This document shows positions 21,604 through 29,407 of a stretch of 32,236 nt of DNA, in pieces. The translations under genes were made by a program, and so were the position numbers. This stretch comes from Oligoflexia bacterium. GTDB taxonomy: Bacteria > Bdellovibrionota > UBA1018. Numbering within the stretch: the first letter of the stretch is position 1; each line of letters begins with the position of its first letter. Where the stretch lies: the NCBI GenBank assembly GCA_023700925.1, contig JAMPXZ010000011.1, forward strand, positions 1 through 32,236, given 5' to 3'. The notes under the pieces were generated by a model that saw only the letters and a program-made list of their open reading frames with translations, made no database searches and was not told where the DNA came from.

Positions 21604-22446
21604 ATGCGAAACTACGGAATCTACGTCGACGGCAAGTTCAACCGCACCGAATCGGGACGGTACTTTCAGTTCCGTGCCGCGCAGGGCGACTGGGCGGCCA
21701 ATCTGTGCAACAGCTCGCGCAAGGATTTCCGCGACGCGGTGACCGCCGCGCGCGGCGCCTTCGCGAAGTGGTCGAGCGCGGCGCCCGCCGCCCGAGGCCA
21801 GCTTCTTTACCAGGTGGCCGAAGCGCTCGAGGGTCGCAAAGCGCAGCTCAGCGAGGAGCTGCAGCACCAGGGCCTGACCGCGGCGGCGGCCGAGGCCGAG
21901 GTCCAGGCCTCCGTGAATCGGCTGATCTACTACGCGGGCTGGGCGGACAAGTTCCAGCAGGTCTTCAGCAGCGTGAATCCCGTGGCCTCCTCGCACTACA
22001 ATTTTTCGGTTCTCGAGCCCGTGGGCGTGGTTTCGATCCTTGCGCCCGAAGAGAGCCCGCTCGTGGGGCTCGTCTCGGCGATCGCACCCGTCATCGTCGG
22101 CGGCAACTCCTGCGTCGTGCTCGCCTCCTCGTCGCGGCCGCTTTGCGCGGTGACGTTGGGCGAGGTGCTCCAGTCGGCGGGGCTTCCCGCGGGCGTGGTG
22201 AACATTCTGACCGGCTTCCGCTCGGAGCTGCTTGGGCAGTTCACGAGCCACATGGACGTCAACGGCGTGCTCTACTGCGGTGAGGCGGCCGAGGAGCTGA
22301 AGACGGTGCGCGAGAACGCCGCTCTGAACGTCAAACGGGTGAGCCATTCGCCGCGCGCGGACAGTTCCGCCGAGGAAGCGCAGGGGCCGTACGCGATCCT
22401 TTCCTTCCAGGAAGTGAAAACCACGTGGCATCCGATCGCAACGTGA
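21604..22446 (+). CDS. Half-length aldehyde dehydrogenase homologue (NAD-domain only)
   Basis: The 280-residue protein matches the N-terminal ALDH region: IYVDGKFNRTESGRYF, YYAGWADKFQQVF, EPVGVVSILAPEESPLVGLVSAIAPVIVGGNSCVVLASSSRPL and GLPAGVVNILTG. It then ends in KTTWHPIAT without the catalytic domain. The Asn of WNFP and the Lys of VLKP are replaced (PEESP, VLASS), so NAD binding may be altered or lost. Short homologues next to deoC and a full-length ALDH, with a similar KTxWHPI ending, occur to my knowledge in Actinobacteria, so this is likely the family's normal length and not a broken gene. A partner or regulatory role for the first homologue is inferred. Confidence 0.85.
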   Translation: MRNYGIYVDGKFNRTESGRYFQFRAAQGDWAANLCNSSRKDFRDAVTAARGAFAKWSSAAPAARGQLLYQVAEALEGRKAQLSEELQHQGLTAAAAEAEVQASVNRLIYYAGWADKFQQVFSSVNPVASSHYNFSVLEPVGVVSILAPEESPLVGLVSAIAPVIVGGNSCVVLASSSRPLCAVTLGEVLQSAGLPAGVVNILTGFRSELLGQFTSHMDVNGVLYCGEAAEELKTVRENAALNVKRVSHSPRADSSAEEAQGPYAILSFQEVKTTWHPIAT

Positions 22447-22463
22447 GGGGGCGGCGGTTCACG

Positions 22464-23039
22464 ATGGCCTTACGCCTGCTCATCGCGGCGCTGTTTTGGC
22501 TCCTTCCCGCGCTGGCCGCGGCCGAGGCGCAGGTCTATCCGCTCGATCGCATGCCGGCACCCCCGACCGCCGATCAGCTTGCCGAGCAGCAGGGGCAGCT
22601 GCGCGGGCAGCTCCAGCAGCAGCTTGAGGCGCTGGGGCCCGGTGGTCTGCAGGGAGCGCAGGGCGTGATGGGCGAGCAAGGCGCGGAGCTCGCCGTGATG
22701 ATCGAGCGCACGCAGAAGATTCTCTCCGACCCGCGCGTGCAGCGCGCGCTCAAGGTCCTGTCCGATCCGCGCGCGCTCGAGGTTTCACAGACGCTCGTCA
22801 CGCATCCCAAGCGGATGAACCTTCTTTACGTCGAGGGGGTCTGGCTCCTTTTCATCATGATCTTTCGCGCCTGGCTTTTCGCGAAGCCATCGCATTGGCT
22901 TCGCCGCTTCGGGCAGGGGATCGCCGTGAACTGCGTCTTTCTCGTCGGCTCGAGCCTCGTGCTGCCTTGGCTGATCCTGGGCGACGTTTATCTGGAGCTG
23001 CTGGGATTCATGCTGAAAGCGATCGGGCTCAAGAACTGA
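22464..23039 (+). CDS. Exported/membrane protein with Gln-rich segment
   Basis: From ATG 22464 the product is 191 residues: a signal peptide or first helix (MALRLLIAALFWLLPALAAAEA), then a Gln/Leu-rich helical segment (about 36-62, AEQQGQLRGQLQQQLEAL) and an amphipathic region around VMIERTQKILSDPRVQRALKVLSDP. Two to three C-terminal membrane segments follow (about 116-138 and 150-188). An in-frame ATG at 22425 would add 13 polar residues and overlap the previous gene. It is the last gene before a strong terminator, so it probably belongs to the deoC operon. I do not recognise the family. Confidence 0.72.
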   Translation: MALRLLIAALFWLLPALAAAEAQVYPLDRMPAPPTADQLAEQQGQLRGQLQQQLEALGPGGLQGAQGVMGEQGAELAVMIERTQKILSDPRVQRALKVLSDPRALEVSQTLVTHPKRMNLLYVEGVWLLFIMIFRAWLFAKPSHWLRRFGQGIAVNCVFLVGSSLVLPWLILGDVYLELLGFMLKAIGLKN

Positions 23040-23055
23040 GACCCCTAAAATCAAT

Positions 23056-23088
23056 AAAGGACCCGGAGGAATTTCCTCCGGGTCCTTT
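23056..23088. terminator. Bidirectional rho-independent terminator
   Basis: AAAGGACCCGGAGGA (23056-23070) pairs perfectly with TCCTCCGGGTCCTTT (23074-23088) around a 3-nt loop, a 15-bp stem. It ends the deoC-ALDH operon. The interval to 23210 contains a run of nine G near 23110 and no gene. Confidence 0.9.
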
Positions 23089-23210
23089 ACCGCCACGGGC
23101 ACCGCTTCTGTGTGTGGGGGGGGGAAGTGGGGCACCCATGAAACCTAAAATCTGTGCCCTGTTTATCCAACCTCCGGGACGTTGGCAACAAAAAAATCGA
23201 AACAAAATTT

Positions 23211-24161
23211 TTAGATGAAGCTCAGCTCGGTCGCGTGCCGGTGACAGAGCTCGATTTCCGCTTCGGTCATCCCCATCTTTTCCCGGCAAATACGGGCTTC
23301 ATCGGCCATTCCGACGGCAAAAACCCCAGGATCATCGGTATTTATGCACACCGGGACCCCGGCGCGCAGGACCTGGGGCAGGGGGTGGGACTCAAAGGAG
23401 GGTACCGCCCGGGTCAGCCAGTTGCTGGTGGGGCACATTTCCAGGCAGATCCGGTTCTTTGCCAGATACTCCATCAGCTTCGGGTCGCGGACGGCCGCGA
23501 TGCCGTGGCCGATGCGGCGGGCGCCGAGGAGCTCGATGGCTTCCCACATGTTCTCCGGGCCCGTGGCTTCGCCGGCGTGGATCGTGATGCGCGCGCCGGC
23601 TTTCACCGCTTTTTTGAAAGCGGGTTCAAAAATGCGGCAGGGAAAATTCTCCTCGTTGCCGGCGAGATCGAGGCCGACGAAACGGCTCTGGTGCTTGAGG
23701 AAGAAGTCGACGGTCTTCTCGGCGAACTCCGGGCCGTAGTCGCGCGAGGCGATGCAGAGGAGGCCCACCTGGATTTCGGGATATTTCGCCTGCGCGCGCT
23801 TCACGCCGCGCTCGAAGCCCGCGAGGACCTCTTCCCAGGAAAGCTTGCTGAACTCACTTACGAACGAGGGCGAAAAGCGGAGCTCGACTTTCCGCGTGCC
23901 TTCGTTCCAGCAGTCCTCGACCGCTTCGAAGCCGGCGCGCTCGAGCACTTCGGGGCGATCGAGCACCCGTTGAAAAAGCGTGAACGTGCTGAGCACCTCG
24001 CGCAGGTCCGAGAGCGGTTTGCGGAGAATGACTTTTTTGTCGAAGGCCTCGAGACTCGTGCTCTGCGGCTCCAGGCCGCGCGCCTGCGCGAGTTCGAGGA
24101 GAGTCGAAAGTCGGAGCGAGACGTCGAGGTGTCGATGGAGTTCGGTTTGCACGCGGTTCAT
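23211..24161 (-). CDS. add: Adenosine deaminase
   Basis: Adenosine deaminase converts adenosine and deoxyadenosine to inosine forms in purine salvage. The 316-residue product has all metal and catalytic motifs: HRH (His9, His11) in ELHRHLDVS, HAGE (195-198), GHG (218-220) and NTDDP (274-278). The usual HLDG is HLDV here. The frame is open far upstream, but the 185 codons before this Met lie antiparallel to no gene and out of frame within fabI, so they are not part of the protein. ATG 24161 begins exactly at the conserved N-terminus. It lies 26 bp after the fabI stop, so the two are probably co-transcribed. Confidence 0.93.
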   Translation of the reverse strand: MNRVQTELHRHLDVSLRLSTLLELAQARGLEPQSTSLEAFDKKVILRKPLSDLREVLSTFTLFQRVLDRPEVLERAGFEAVEDCWNEGTRKVELRFSPSFVSEFSKLSWEEVLAGFERGVKRAQAKYPEIQVGLLCIASRDYGPEFAEKTVDFFLKHQSRFVGLDLAGNEENFPCRIFEPAFKKAVKAGARITIHAGEATGPENMWEAIELLGARRIGHGIAAVRDPKLMEYLAKNRICLEMCPTSNWLTRAVPSFESHPLPQVLRAGVPVCINTDDPGVFAVGMADEARICREKMGMTEAEIELCHRHATELSFI

Positions 24162-24187
24162 AGGAATCCGGCGGATTCCCCCTTGTC

Positions 24188-24967
24188 TTAGGCTCCCATA
24201 ATATGCGCACCGCTGTCGACGTACAAGGTCGCTCCGGTGATATGTCGGCCGCCCGGCCCGCAGAGGAAAGCGCCCATCGCGCCCACGTCCTCGGCGTGGA
24301 TGTTTTCGCGCAGCGGCGTTCTTTCGGCCGACTTGCTCAGCATCTCGCGGAAGTCCCGGACCCCGGAGGCAGCCAGGGTCTTCACGGCGCCGGCGGAGAT
24401 CGCGTTCACCCGGATCTTCTTGGGCCCGAGATCCCAGGCCAGGTAGCGGGTGCAGGCCTCGAGCGCGGCCTTGGCCACGCCCATGACGTTGTAGTTCGGG
24501 ACGACCTTTTCGGCGCCGTAGTACGAGAGCGTGATGATGGCGCCGTCCCGGCCTTCCATCAGCGGCTCCGCCCGGCGGGCGAGCGCGACCAGGCTGTAGG
24601 CGCTGATATCCAGCGCCACGCGGAAGCCTTCGCGGGAAGTGTCGACGAAGCGCCCTTCGAGGTCCTCGCGTTTCGCAAAGGCGACCGAATGAATGAGGTA
24701 ATCCACATGTCCCCATTTTGCCGCGACCTTGGCGAAGAACTGGTCGATCTCCTGATCCGAGGCGACGTTGCAGGGCTCGACGAGCTCGGCGCCCAAGCTT
24801 TGGGCCAGGGGGCGCACCCGGCGTTCGAGCGCATCGCCGAGGAAGTTGAAGGCGAGGCTCGCTCCGCCTTCGTGAAGCTGGCGGGCGATCGCCCAGGCGA
24901 GGCTCCGCTCGTTGGCGACGCCGAAGACAACCGCCTTTTTACCTTCAAAGGGTTTGGAGATAGACAT
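24188..24967 (-). CDS. fabI: Enoyl-[acyl-carrier-protein] reductase (NADH), FabI
   Basis: FabI reduces trans-2-enoyl-ACP in the last step of each fatty-acid elongation round and is the triclosan target. The 259-residue product has the Rossmann start GKKAVVFGVANERSLAWAIA, the active-site Tyr159 and Lys166 in PNYNVMGVAKAALE, SYYGAE (148-153), and the C-terminal GRHITGATLYVDSG. These distinguish it from other short-chain reductases. ATG 24967 is chosen because homology begins there; upstream in-frame codons to 25063 encode a non-conserved stretch and TTGCTC-16 bp-TGTAAA may be the promoter. It is divergent from the 25107 gene. Confidence 0.95.
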   Translation of the reverse strand: MSISKPFEGKKAVVFGVANERSLAWAIARQLHEGGASLAFNFLGDALERRVRPLAQSLGAELVEPCNVASDQEIDQFFAKVAAKWGHVDYLIHSVAFAKREDLEGRFVDTSREGFRVALDISAYSLVALARRAEPLMEGRDGAIITLSYYGAEKVVPNYNVMGVAKAALEACTRYLAWDLGPKKIRVNAISAGAVKTLAASGVRDFREMLSKSAERTPLRENIHAEDVGAMGAFLCGPGGRHITGATLYVDSGAHIMGA

Positions 24968-25106
24968 GCCTGAGGGTTTACACTGATCCCGCTTTTTCGA
25001 GCAAGGGGAATGCTGTGCCACGTCTTTCTGCGTCATCGTTGTCAAATTGCCTGGAAAAAACACAAGCGGGATTTAATAATGGAGTTAAGGGGACGGGTTT
25101 CAATCG

Positions 25107-25379
25107 ATGAACATTGTGCTCAAGCATAAAGCTTCCGTGGGCGACCTTCACATTCCGCCTGGCGAGTACCTCGTCGCCCTTCAGTCTGAAAGAAACCAGA
25201 TCCTGCTCACCGGGCATGGCATGGATATCGCCCTTCCGGCGACCAAGCGGCCTTCCCGCAAGAAGGTCAGGATCACCGAAGTTCTGTTCTACAGCATGGG
25301 CGGACCGATCTGGACTCTTTCGATCGCCGAGCCCAAGCGCGGGGAGTGGGCGGTCTTTCTCAAGCTCGAACGGAACTGA
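25107..25379 (+). CDS. Small conserved-looking protein, function unknown
   Basis: The 90-residue product has no signal peptide or membrane helix. It reads as a small beta-rich domain (VLKHKASVGDLHIPPGEYLVALQSERNQILLTGHG, then a basic segment TKRPSRKKVRITEVLFYSMGGPIWTLSIAEP). The pattern of strands with a basic patch could fit an RNA- or protein-binding barrel, but there is no recognisable motif. AGGGGACGGG precedes the ATG. It is divergent from fabI and ends only 6 bp before the 3' end of the efflux operon, with no terminator between. Confidence 0.7.
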   Translation: MNIVLKHKASVGDLHIPPGEYLVALQSERNQILLTGHGMDIALPATKRPSRKKVRITEVLFYSMGGPIWTLSIAEPKRGEWAVFLKLERN

Positions 25380-25385
25380 CTTTTC

Positions 25386-26573
25386 CTATCCCAGCGTCGT
25401 TTTGAATCGCTTGAGGCTTGCCGTGATCGTCACGACCGACATCAGCGCGAGGATGCCGATATCGCGCCAGATGAGCTCGGGATTGCCGCCTTTGAGCAGG
25501 ATGTTGCGCAGGATCTCGACGATGTAGGTGAGCGGGTTGAGATAAGCGAGCAGCCTCAGGAGCCAAGGGATGTTCTCGATCGGGAACATGAGCCCCGAAA
25601 GCATCGTGGCCGGGAACAGGAAGATGAACCCGCCCATCATCGACTGCTGCTGGTTGCGCGCGATGGTCGAGATGAAGATGCCGATCCCCACCGTGCACAA
25701 GACGAAGACGAAAGCGCCCAGGCTGAGCCGGAGCAGCGAGCCGCGCATGGGCAGGTCAAAGAGCAGAATGCCCGCGGCGAGGATGAGTGGGATATTGCTG
25801 ACGCCGAGGATGACGAAGGGCACGGTCTTGCCGAGGATCACCTCCATCGGCGAGACGGGCGCGGAGATCAGGGTTTCAAAGGTGCCGGATTCCTTTTCCT
25901 TCGTGAGCGACATGCTGGTGAGCAGGATCGTCAGGAGGCACACGAGCATGCTCATCACGCCGGGGACCATGTAAACGGCGGTTCTCATGGTGGGGTTGAA
26001 AAGGACGCGGATATCGAACTGCAGGGGCGGGGGGCTGCTGGTTGCGCTGGCGCTGCCGTTTGCGGTAGCGCTGCCGTTAGCGTTAGCCGTAGCGCTGCCG
26101 TTAGCCGTAGCGCTGCCGATGGTTGCGGAGGCGGAGTTCGCGACCGAGGCGGTGATGGCCTGGAGGTAGCGCTCCACGCCTTGGGCGCGAACGACGTTCG
26201 TGGCGTTGAGCAGAAGCTGCACGCGTCCTTCGCCGCGGGCGACCGCGCGGGTGAGGCCTCCGGGCGGCGGCACGAGCACGGCATCGGCGATGCCGTCCTG
26301 GATCGCCGCGAACGGATCGGTGACGGTCGCGCGGACCGGCAGGAACCAGCCTGAGGCGAGGCTTTTTTCCTGGATCTGGCGCAGGAGCGGATCGGATTCG
26401 ACGATGCCGGGGGGCGCGACGGCGAGCCGCACGTTGCGCGTTTCGGTCGAGAGGGCGGTTCCGAAGATCGTCATCTGGATCACGGGCGCGACAAAGAGCA
26501 GGAGCCGCATCCTCGGATCGCGAAGCGTCTGTCGGAACTCCTTGCGGATGAAGCCGAGGATGGTGCGGTTCAT
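25386..26573 (-). CDS. ABC-2 type efflux permease (YhhJ/YbhR-like)
   Basis: The 395-residue product has the ABC-2 exporter layout: helix 1 at about 23-42, a large periplasmic domain (45-200) and five helices after about 205 (VYMVPGVMSMLVCLLTILLTSMSL, then KESGTFETLISAPVSPMEVILGK, the coupling-helix region). It would form the membrane channel with the permease encoded upstream. The periplasmic domain contains a repetitive insert GSATANGSATANANGSATANGSA (about 153-178). It is the last gene of the seven-gene operon, 10 bp after the other permease. Confidence 0.92.
   Translation of the reverse strand: MNRTILGFIRKEFRQTLRDPRMRLLLFVAPVIQMTIFGTALSTETRNVRLAVAPPGIVESDPLLRQIQEKSLASGWFLPVRATVTDPFAAIQDGIADAVLVPPPGGLTRAVARGEGRVQLLLNATNVVRAQGVERYLQAITASVANSASATIGSATANGSATANANGSATANGSASATSSPPPLQFDIRVLFNPTMRTAVYMVPGVMSMLVCLLTILLTSMSLTKEKESGTFETLISAPVSPMEVILGKTVPFVILGVSNIPLILAAGILLFDLPMRGSLLRLSLGAFVFVLCTVGIGIFISTIARNQQQSMMGGFIFLFPATMLSGLMFPIENIPWLLRLLAYLNPLTYIVEILRNILLKGGNPELIWRDIGILALMSVVTITASLKRFKTTLG
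26040..26117 (-). repeat. 18-bp tandem repeat inside the permease gene
   Basis: On the minus strand the unit GGCAGCGCTACGGCTAAC (Gly-Ser-Ala-Thr-Ala-Asn) is repeated about four times with small changes and one 6-bp half insert. All units are multiples of 3, so unit number can change without frameshift. It encodes a flexible loop in the periplasmic domain. Confidence 0.8.
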
Positions 26574-26583
26574 GGCGCGTCCC

Positions 26584-27696
26584 TCATGGTTCGACGTCCC
26601 TTTTGAACTTGCGCGTGGCCACGGTGATGAGCGCGCCCGCGATCAGCGTGAGCGCGAGCAGGGGGACGAGGACTCCGCCGATTCCTGCCCCTTCGAGGAA
26701 AATCGAGCGGCTCGCGAGGATGAACCACCGCGGAGGGAGCACGGCGGTCAGGACGCGGAAGAATAGCGGCATGTGCTCGACCGGGAAGATGAACCCCGAG
26801 AGCAGGATCGAGGGCAGAAGGCCAGAAATCATCGCGAACTGCATGGAGAGCTGCTGGCGGCGGACGAGCACCGAGATCAGGAGCCCCTGGGCGAGACACG
26901 CGGCGAGGAAGAGGCCCGAGCAAAGCAGATAAGCGAGATGGCTGCCGAGGAACGGGACCTCGAAGACGGTTCGAGCGGCGAGATAGATCAGGCCGATCGC
27001 GCCGAAGCCCAGGGCGGTGTAGGGCAGGAGCTTGCCGACGATGATCTCGGAGGGCTCGACCGGCGTCGACAGGAGCAGCTCCATGGAGCCGTTTTCCCAC
27101 TCGCGGGCGACCGTAAGCGAGGTCAGAAGGATCGAGAGGATGGCTACGACGACGACCGTGAGACCGGGGACGATGAACCAGCGGCTGTTGAGCTCGGCGT
27201 TGAAGAGATAACGCGTGCGCAGCTCGATGGCGGGCGGTGGCGGAGCGGGATCGAGGAGGTTTCGAGCCGCGATCGTCTGCAGGCCCGCGAGGTAGCCCAG
27301 GACGGAGCCCGTCGCCGAGTTGTCGGCGCCATCCAAGATGAGCTGCGCCTGAGCGCCGCGCCCGGACCGAAGGTTGGCCTCGAAGCCCGGCTCGATGATC
27401 AGCGCGGCGCGGTTGCGGTCGGCGGTGAGGGTGCGGAGCGCGTCGGCAGCGCTTGGGACGCGATCAAAGAGGAAGTAGCTCGAGCTGCCGAAGGCCTCGA
27501 TCAGGCGGCGCGAGGACTGCGTGCGGTCACCGTCGTGCACGGCGGTCGGGATGTCCTTCATGTTGAACTCGATGGCAAAGCCGAAGATGACAGTGATGAG
27601 CACCGGGAGGCCGAGAGCAAGAATCAGGGTGAACGGATCGCGCAGGACATGGCGCGACTCCTTGCGGGCGATCGAGAGGGCGCGAGAGAACTTCAT
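26584..27696 (-). CDS. ABC-2 type efflux permease (YbhS-like)
   Basis: The 370-residue product has helix 1 at about 24-44 (FTLILALGLPVLITVIFGFAI), a periplasmic domain (46-170), and a C-terminal five-helix bundle beginning WFIVPGLTVVVVAILSILLTSL. It contains the ABC-2 hallmark REWENGSMELLLSTPVEPSEIIVGK and the SGFIFPVEHMPLFFRVLTAVLPPRWFI region. It ends KRDVEP in the cytoplasm. It overlaps the second ATPase gene by 4 bp. With the 25386 permease and the two ATPases it should form a heterodimeric exporter. Confidence 0.93.
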   Translation of the reverse strand: MKFSRALSIARKESRHVLRDPFTLILALGLPVLITVIFGFAIEFNMKDIPTAVHDGDRTQSSRRLIEAFGSSSYFLFDRVPSAADALRTLTADRNRAALIIEPGFEANLRSGRGAQAQLILDGADNSATGSVLGYLAGLQTIAARNLLDPAPPPPAIELRTRYLFNAELNSRWFIVPGLTVVVVAILSILLTSLTVAREWENGSMELLLSTPVEPSEIIVGKLLPYTALGFGAIGLIYLAARTVFEVPFLGSHLAYLLCSGLFLAACLAQGLLISVLVRRQQLSMQFAMISGLLPSILLSGFIFPVEHMPLFFRVLTAVLPPRWFILASRSIFLEGAGIGGVLVPLLALTLIAGALITVATRKFKRDVEP

Positions 27697-28640
27697 CGAT
27701 TGCCTCCCTCAACGACCTGGATGAACACGTCTTCGAGCGAGGGCGTGATCTCGCGGATCGCGAAGTGGTTTTCGAGACGGGGGAGGAGGCTCTGCCAGTC
27801 CGCCGCGGAGCGCGCGACGACGTGGTAGCGGATCCCGTAGGGCTGAAGCGAGAGGAGGACCGGGTCGTGCCGGAGCGAGGCGATGGCCTGCGCCGAGGTT
27901 TCGTCAAGAGGGGAGAGCTCGTAGAGCGGCGCGGGAAAGGCCTTCTGCTTGAGGGCCGCCGGACTATCGAGCGCGATGAGCTCGCCGGCGCGCATCAGTG
28001 CGATGCGGCCGCAGTTTTCGGCTTCGTCCATGTAGTGAGTGGTGACAAAGACGGTCTTGCCGCGCGAGGCGAGCTCGCGGATCAGCGCCCAGAAGCGAGC
28101 GCGCGCCGCCGGAGTCACGCCCGCGGTCGGCTCATCGAGAAAGATGATCTCCGGGTCGTGCAAAAGTGCCGCCGCAAGCGAAACCTGCTGGCGGATGCCT
28201 CCCGGCAGATCGCGCACGAAGGTATCGAGCGGACGCGAAAAAGAGATGAAGTCCAGAAGGGCCTGTCGCCTTTCGCGATAGAACTCGGGCGCGAGCTTGC
28301 GAAGGCTCGCCGTGAAGTCCAGGTTCTCCTCGACGGTGAGATCCTCGTAGAGGGTGAACTTCTGGGACATGTACCCGACCTTGCGCTTGATCGCCTCGCC
28401 GCCATTTTCAAAGCCGATCCCGCCCACGCGCACCTGGCCCGTGCTCGGCTCGAGCAGCCCGCAGAGCACGCGAATGGTGGTCGTTTTTCCGGCACCGTTC
28501 GCGCCGAGGAAGCCGAAGATTTCGCCCACCGGCACCGAGAAGGATACGTTCTTAACGGCGTAGAAATCGCCGAACCGGACGCTGAGGTCTCTGACTTCGA
28601 CGGCTGGGCCTTGCGTCACGAGGTCTTTGGCGTCGCTCAT
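27693..28640 (-). CDS. ABC transporter ATPase, catalytic half
   Basis: The 315-residue product has Walker A GANGAGKTTT, a Q loop YMSQKFTLYEDL, signature LPGGIRQQ (instead of LSGGQ), Walker B IIFLDEP and the H loop TTHYMDEAE, so it should hydrolyse ATP. A C-terminal domain of about 80 residues follows, as in drug and lipid exporters. It corresponds to the second nucleotide-binding domain of RbbA/YhiH- and YbhF-type proteins. Overlaps of 4 bp exist on both sides. It pairs with the ATPase encoded upstream. Confidence 0.95.
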   Translation of the reverse strand: MSDAKDLVTQGPAVEVRDLSVRFGDFYAVKNVSFSVPVGEIFGFLGANGAGKTTTIRVLCGLLEPSTGQVRVGGIGFENGGEAIKRKVGYMSQKFTLYEDLTVEENLDFTASLRKLAPEFYRERRQALLDFISFSRPLDTFVRDLPGGIRQQVSLAAALLHDPEIIFLDEPTAGVTPAARARFWALIRELASRGKTVFVTTHYMDEAENCGRIALMRAGELIALDSPAALKQKAFPAPLYELSPLDETSAQAIASLRHDPVLLSLQPYGIRYHVVARSAADWQSLLPRLENHFAIREITPSLEDVFIQVVEGGNR

Positions 28641-29407
28641 GGCGATCCCTCATGGGCCTCGGCCCTTTTAAGGAAAAGCTCGTCGAACGCTTGAACGCCA
28701 GCCTCTCGAAGCAGCGCGAGCGGTTCGCCCTCGGCGACGCGGCGGCCGCTTTCGATGAGGTGCACCTCGGCGCAGCGCTCGGCCTCGTCCATGTAGGCCG
28801 TGGCAACGATGATGAGAATCCGCTGATCCGCGAGCCCGTGGAGGAGTTCCCAGAACTCGCGGCGGCTGATCGGGTCGACGCCGTTCGTGGGCTCGTCGAG
28901 AAGCATTACGCGCGGGGAGCGAAGGAGCGCGCACATGAGTCCAAGCTTTTTGTACATGCCGCCTGAGAGCTTTCCGGCCGGGCGATCCTGGAACTTCTCA
29001 AGGCGCGTGATGGAAAGCAGCTCGCTTCGGCGTCGCGCGAAGAGCTCGGCCGGAATTCCATAGAGATCCCTGAAGAACTCCAGGTGCTCGGCGATCGAGA
29101 GGTCAGGGTACAGGCTCTGCTGCTGCGGCAGGTAGGCGATGCCGGGCCGGAGCTGCGCGAGAGTGGCTTGGGCGCCGCTATCGGTGTAGCGGAGCTCGCC
29201 GCTGTCGGCACGGAGCAGGCCGAGGAGCGTCCGCAGAAGCGTCGTTTTTCCCGCGCCTTCGGGGCCGATGAGGCCATGCATGATGCCCGCGTTGAACTCG
29301 AGCGAAAGCCCGTCGAGCGCCTGATTGACGCCGAGCCTCTTGCGCAGCTCGCGGACGGTAATTCCGACGCCGCCTGCAGGCGCGGCGTGCAAGTTCTCCG
29401 TCGTCAT
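28637..29407 (-). CDS. ABC transporter ATPase, H-loop-degenerate half
   Basis: The 256-residue product has Walker A GPEGAGKTTL, Q loop YLPQQQSLYPDL, signature LSGGMYKKL and Walker B VMLLDEPTNG. However, the switch (H-loop) His is Ala: IIVATAYMDEAER where THYMDEAE is expected. The same ATAYM motif is known from the first nucleotide-binding half of RbbA/YhiH-type proteins, so this is the non-equivalent half, split off as its own gene. Its Walker B Glu is kept. The pair would have one full and one weakened ATP site. 4-bp overlaps with both neighbours. Confidence 0.94.
   Translation of the reverse strand: MTTENLHAAPAGGVGITVRELRKRLGVNQALDGLSLEFNAGIMHGLIGPEGAGKTTLLRTLLGLLRADSGELRYTDSGAQATLAQLRPGIAYLPQQQSLYPDLSIAEHLEFFRDLYGIPAELFARRRSELLSITRLEKFQDRPAGKLSGGMYKKLGLMCALLRSPRVMLLDEPTNGVDPISRREFWELLHGLADQRILIIVATAYMDEAERCAEVHLIESGRRVAEGEPLALLREAGVQAFDELFLKRAEAHEGSP

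Noticed and set aside
21604-22446. Frameshifted full-length aldehyde dehydrogenase
   Set aside because: The DNA after the stop encodes an unrelated membrane protein in good context, with no remnant of a catalytic domain in any frame.
24162-24716. N-terminal extension of adenosine deaminase
   Set aside because: The frame is open for 185 codons upstream but lies in another frame of fabI. Conserved deaminase sequence starts at the Met at 24161.
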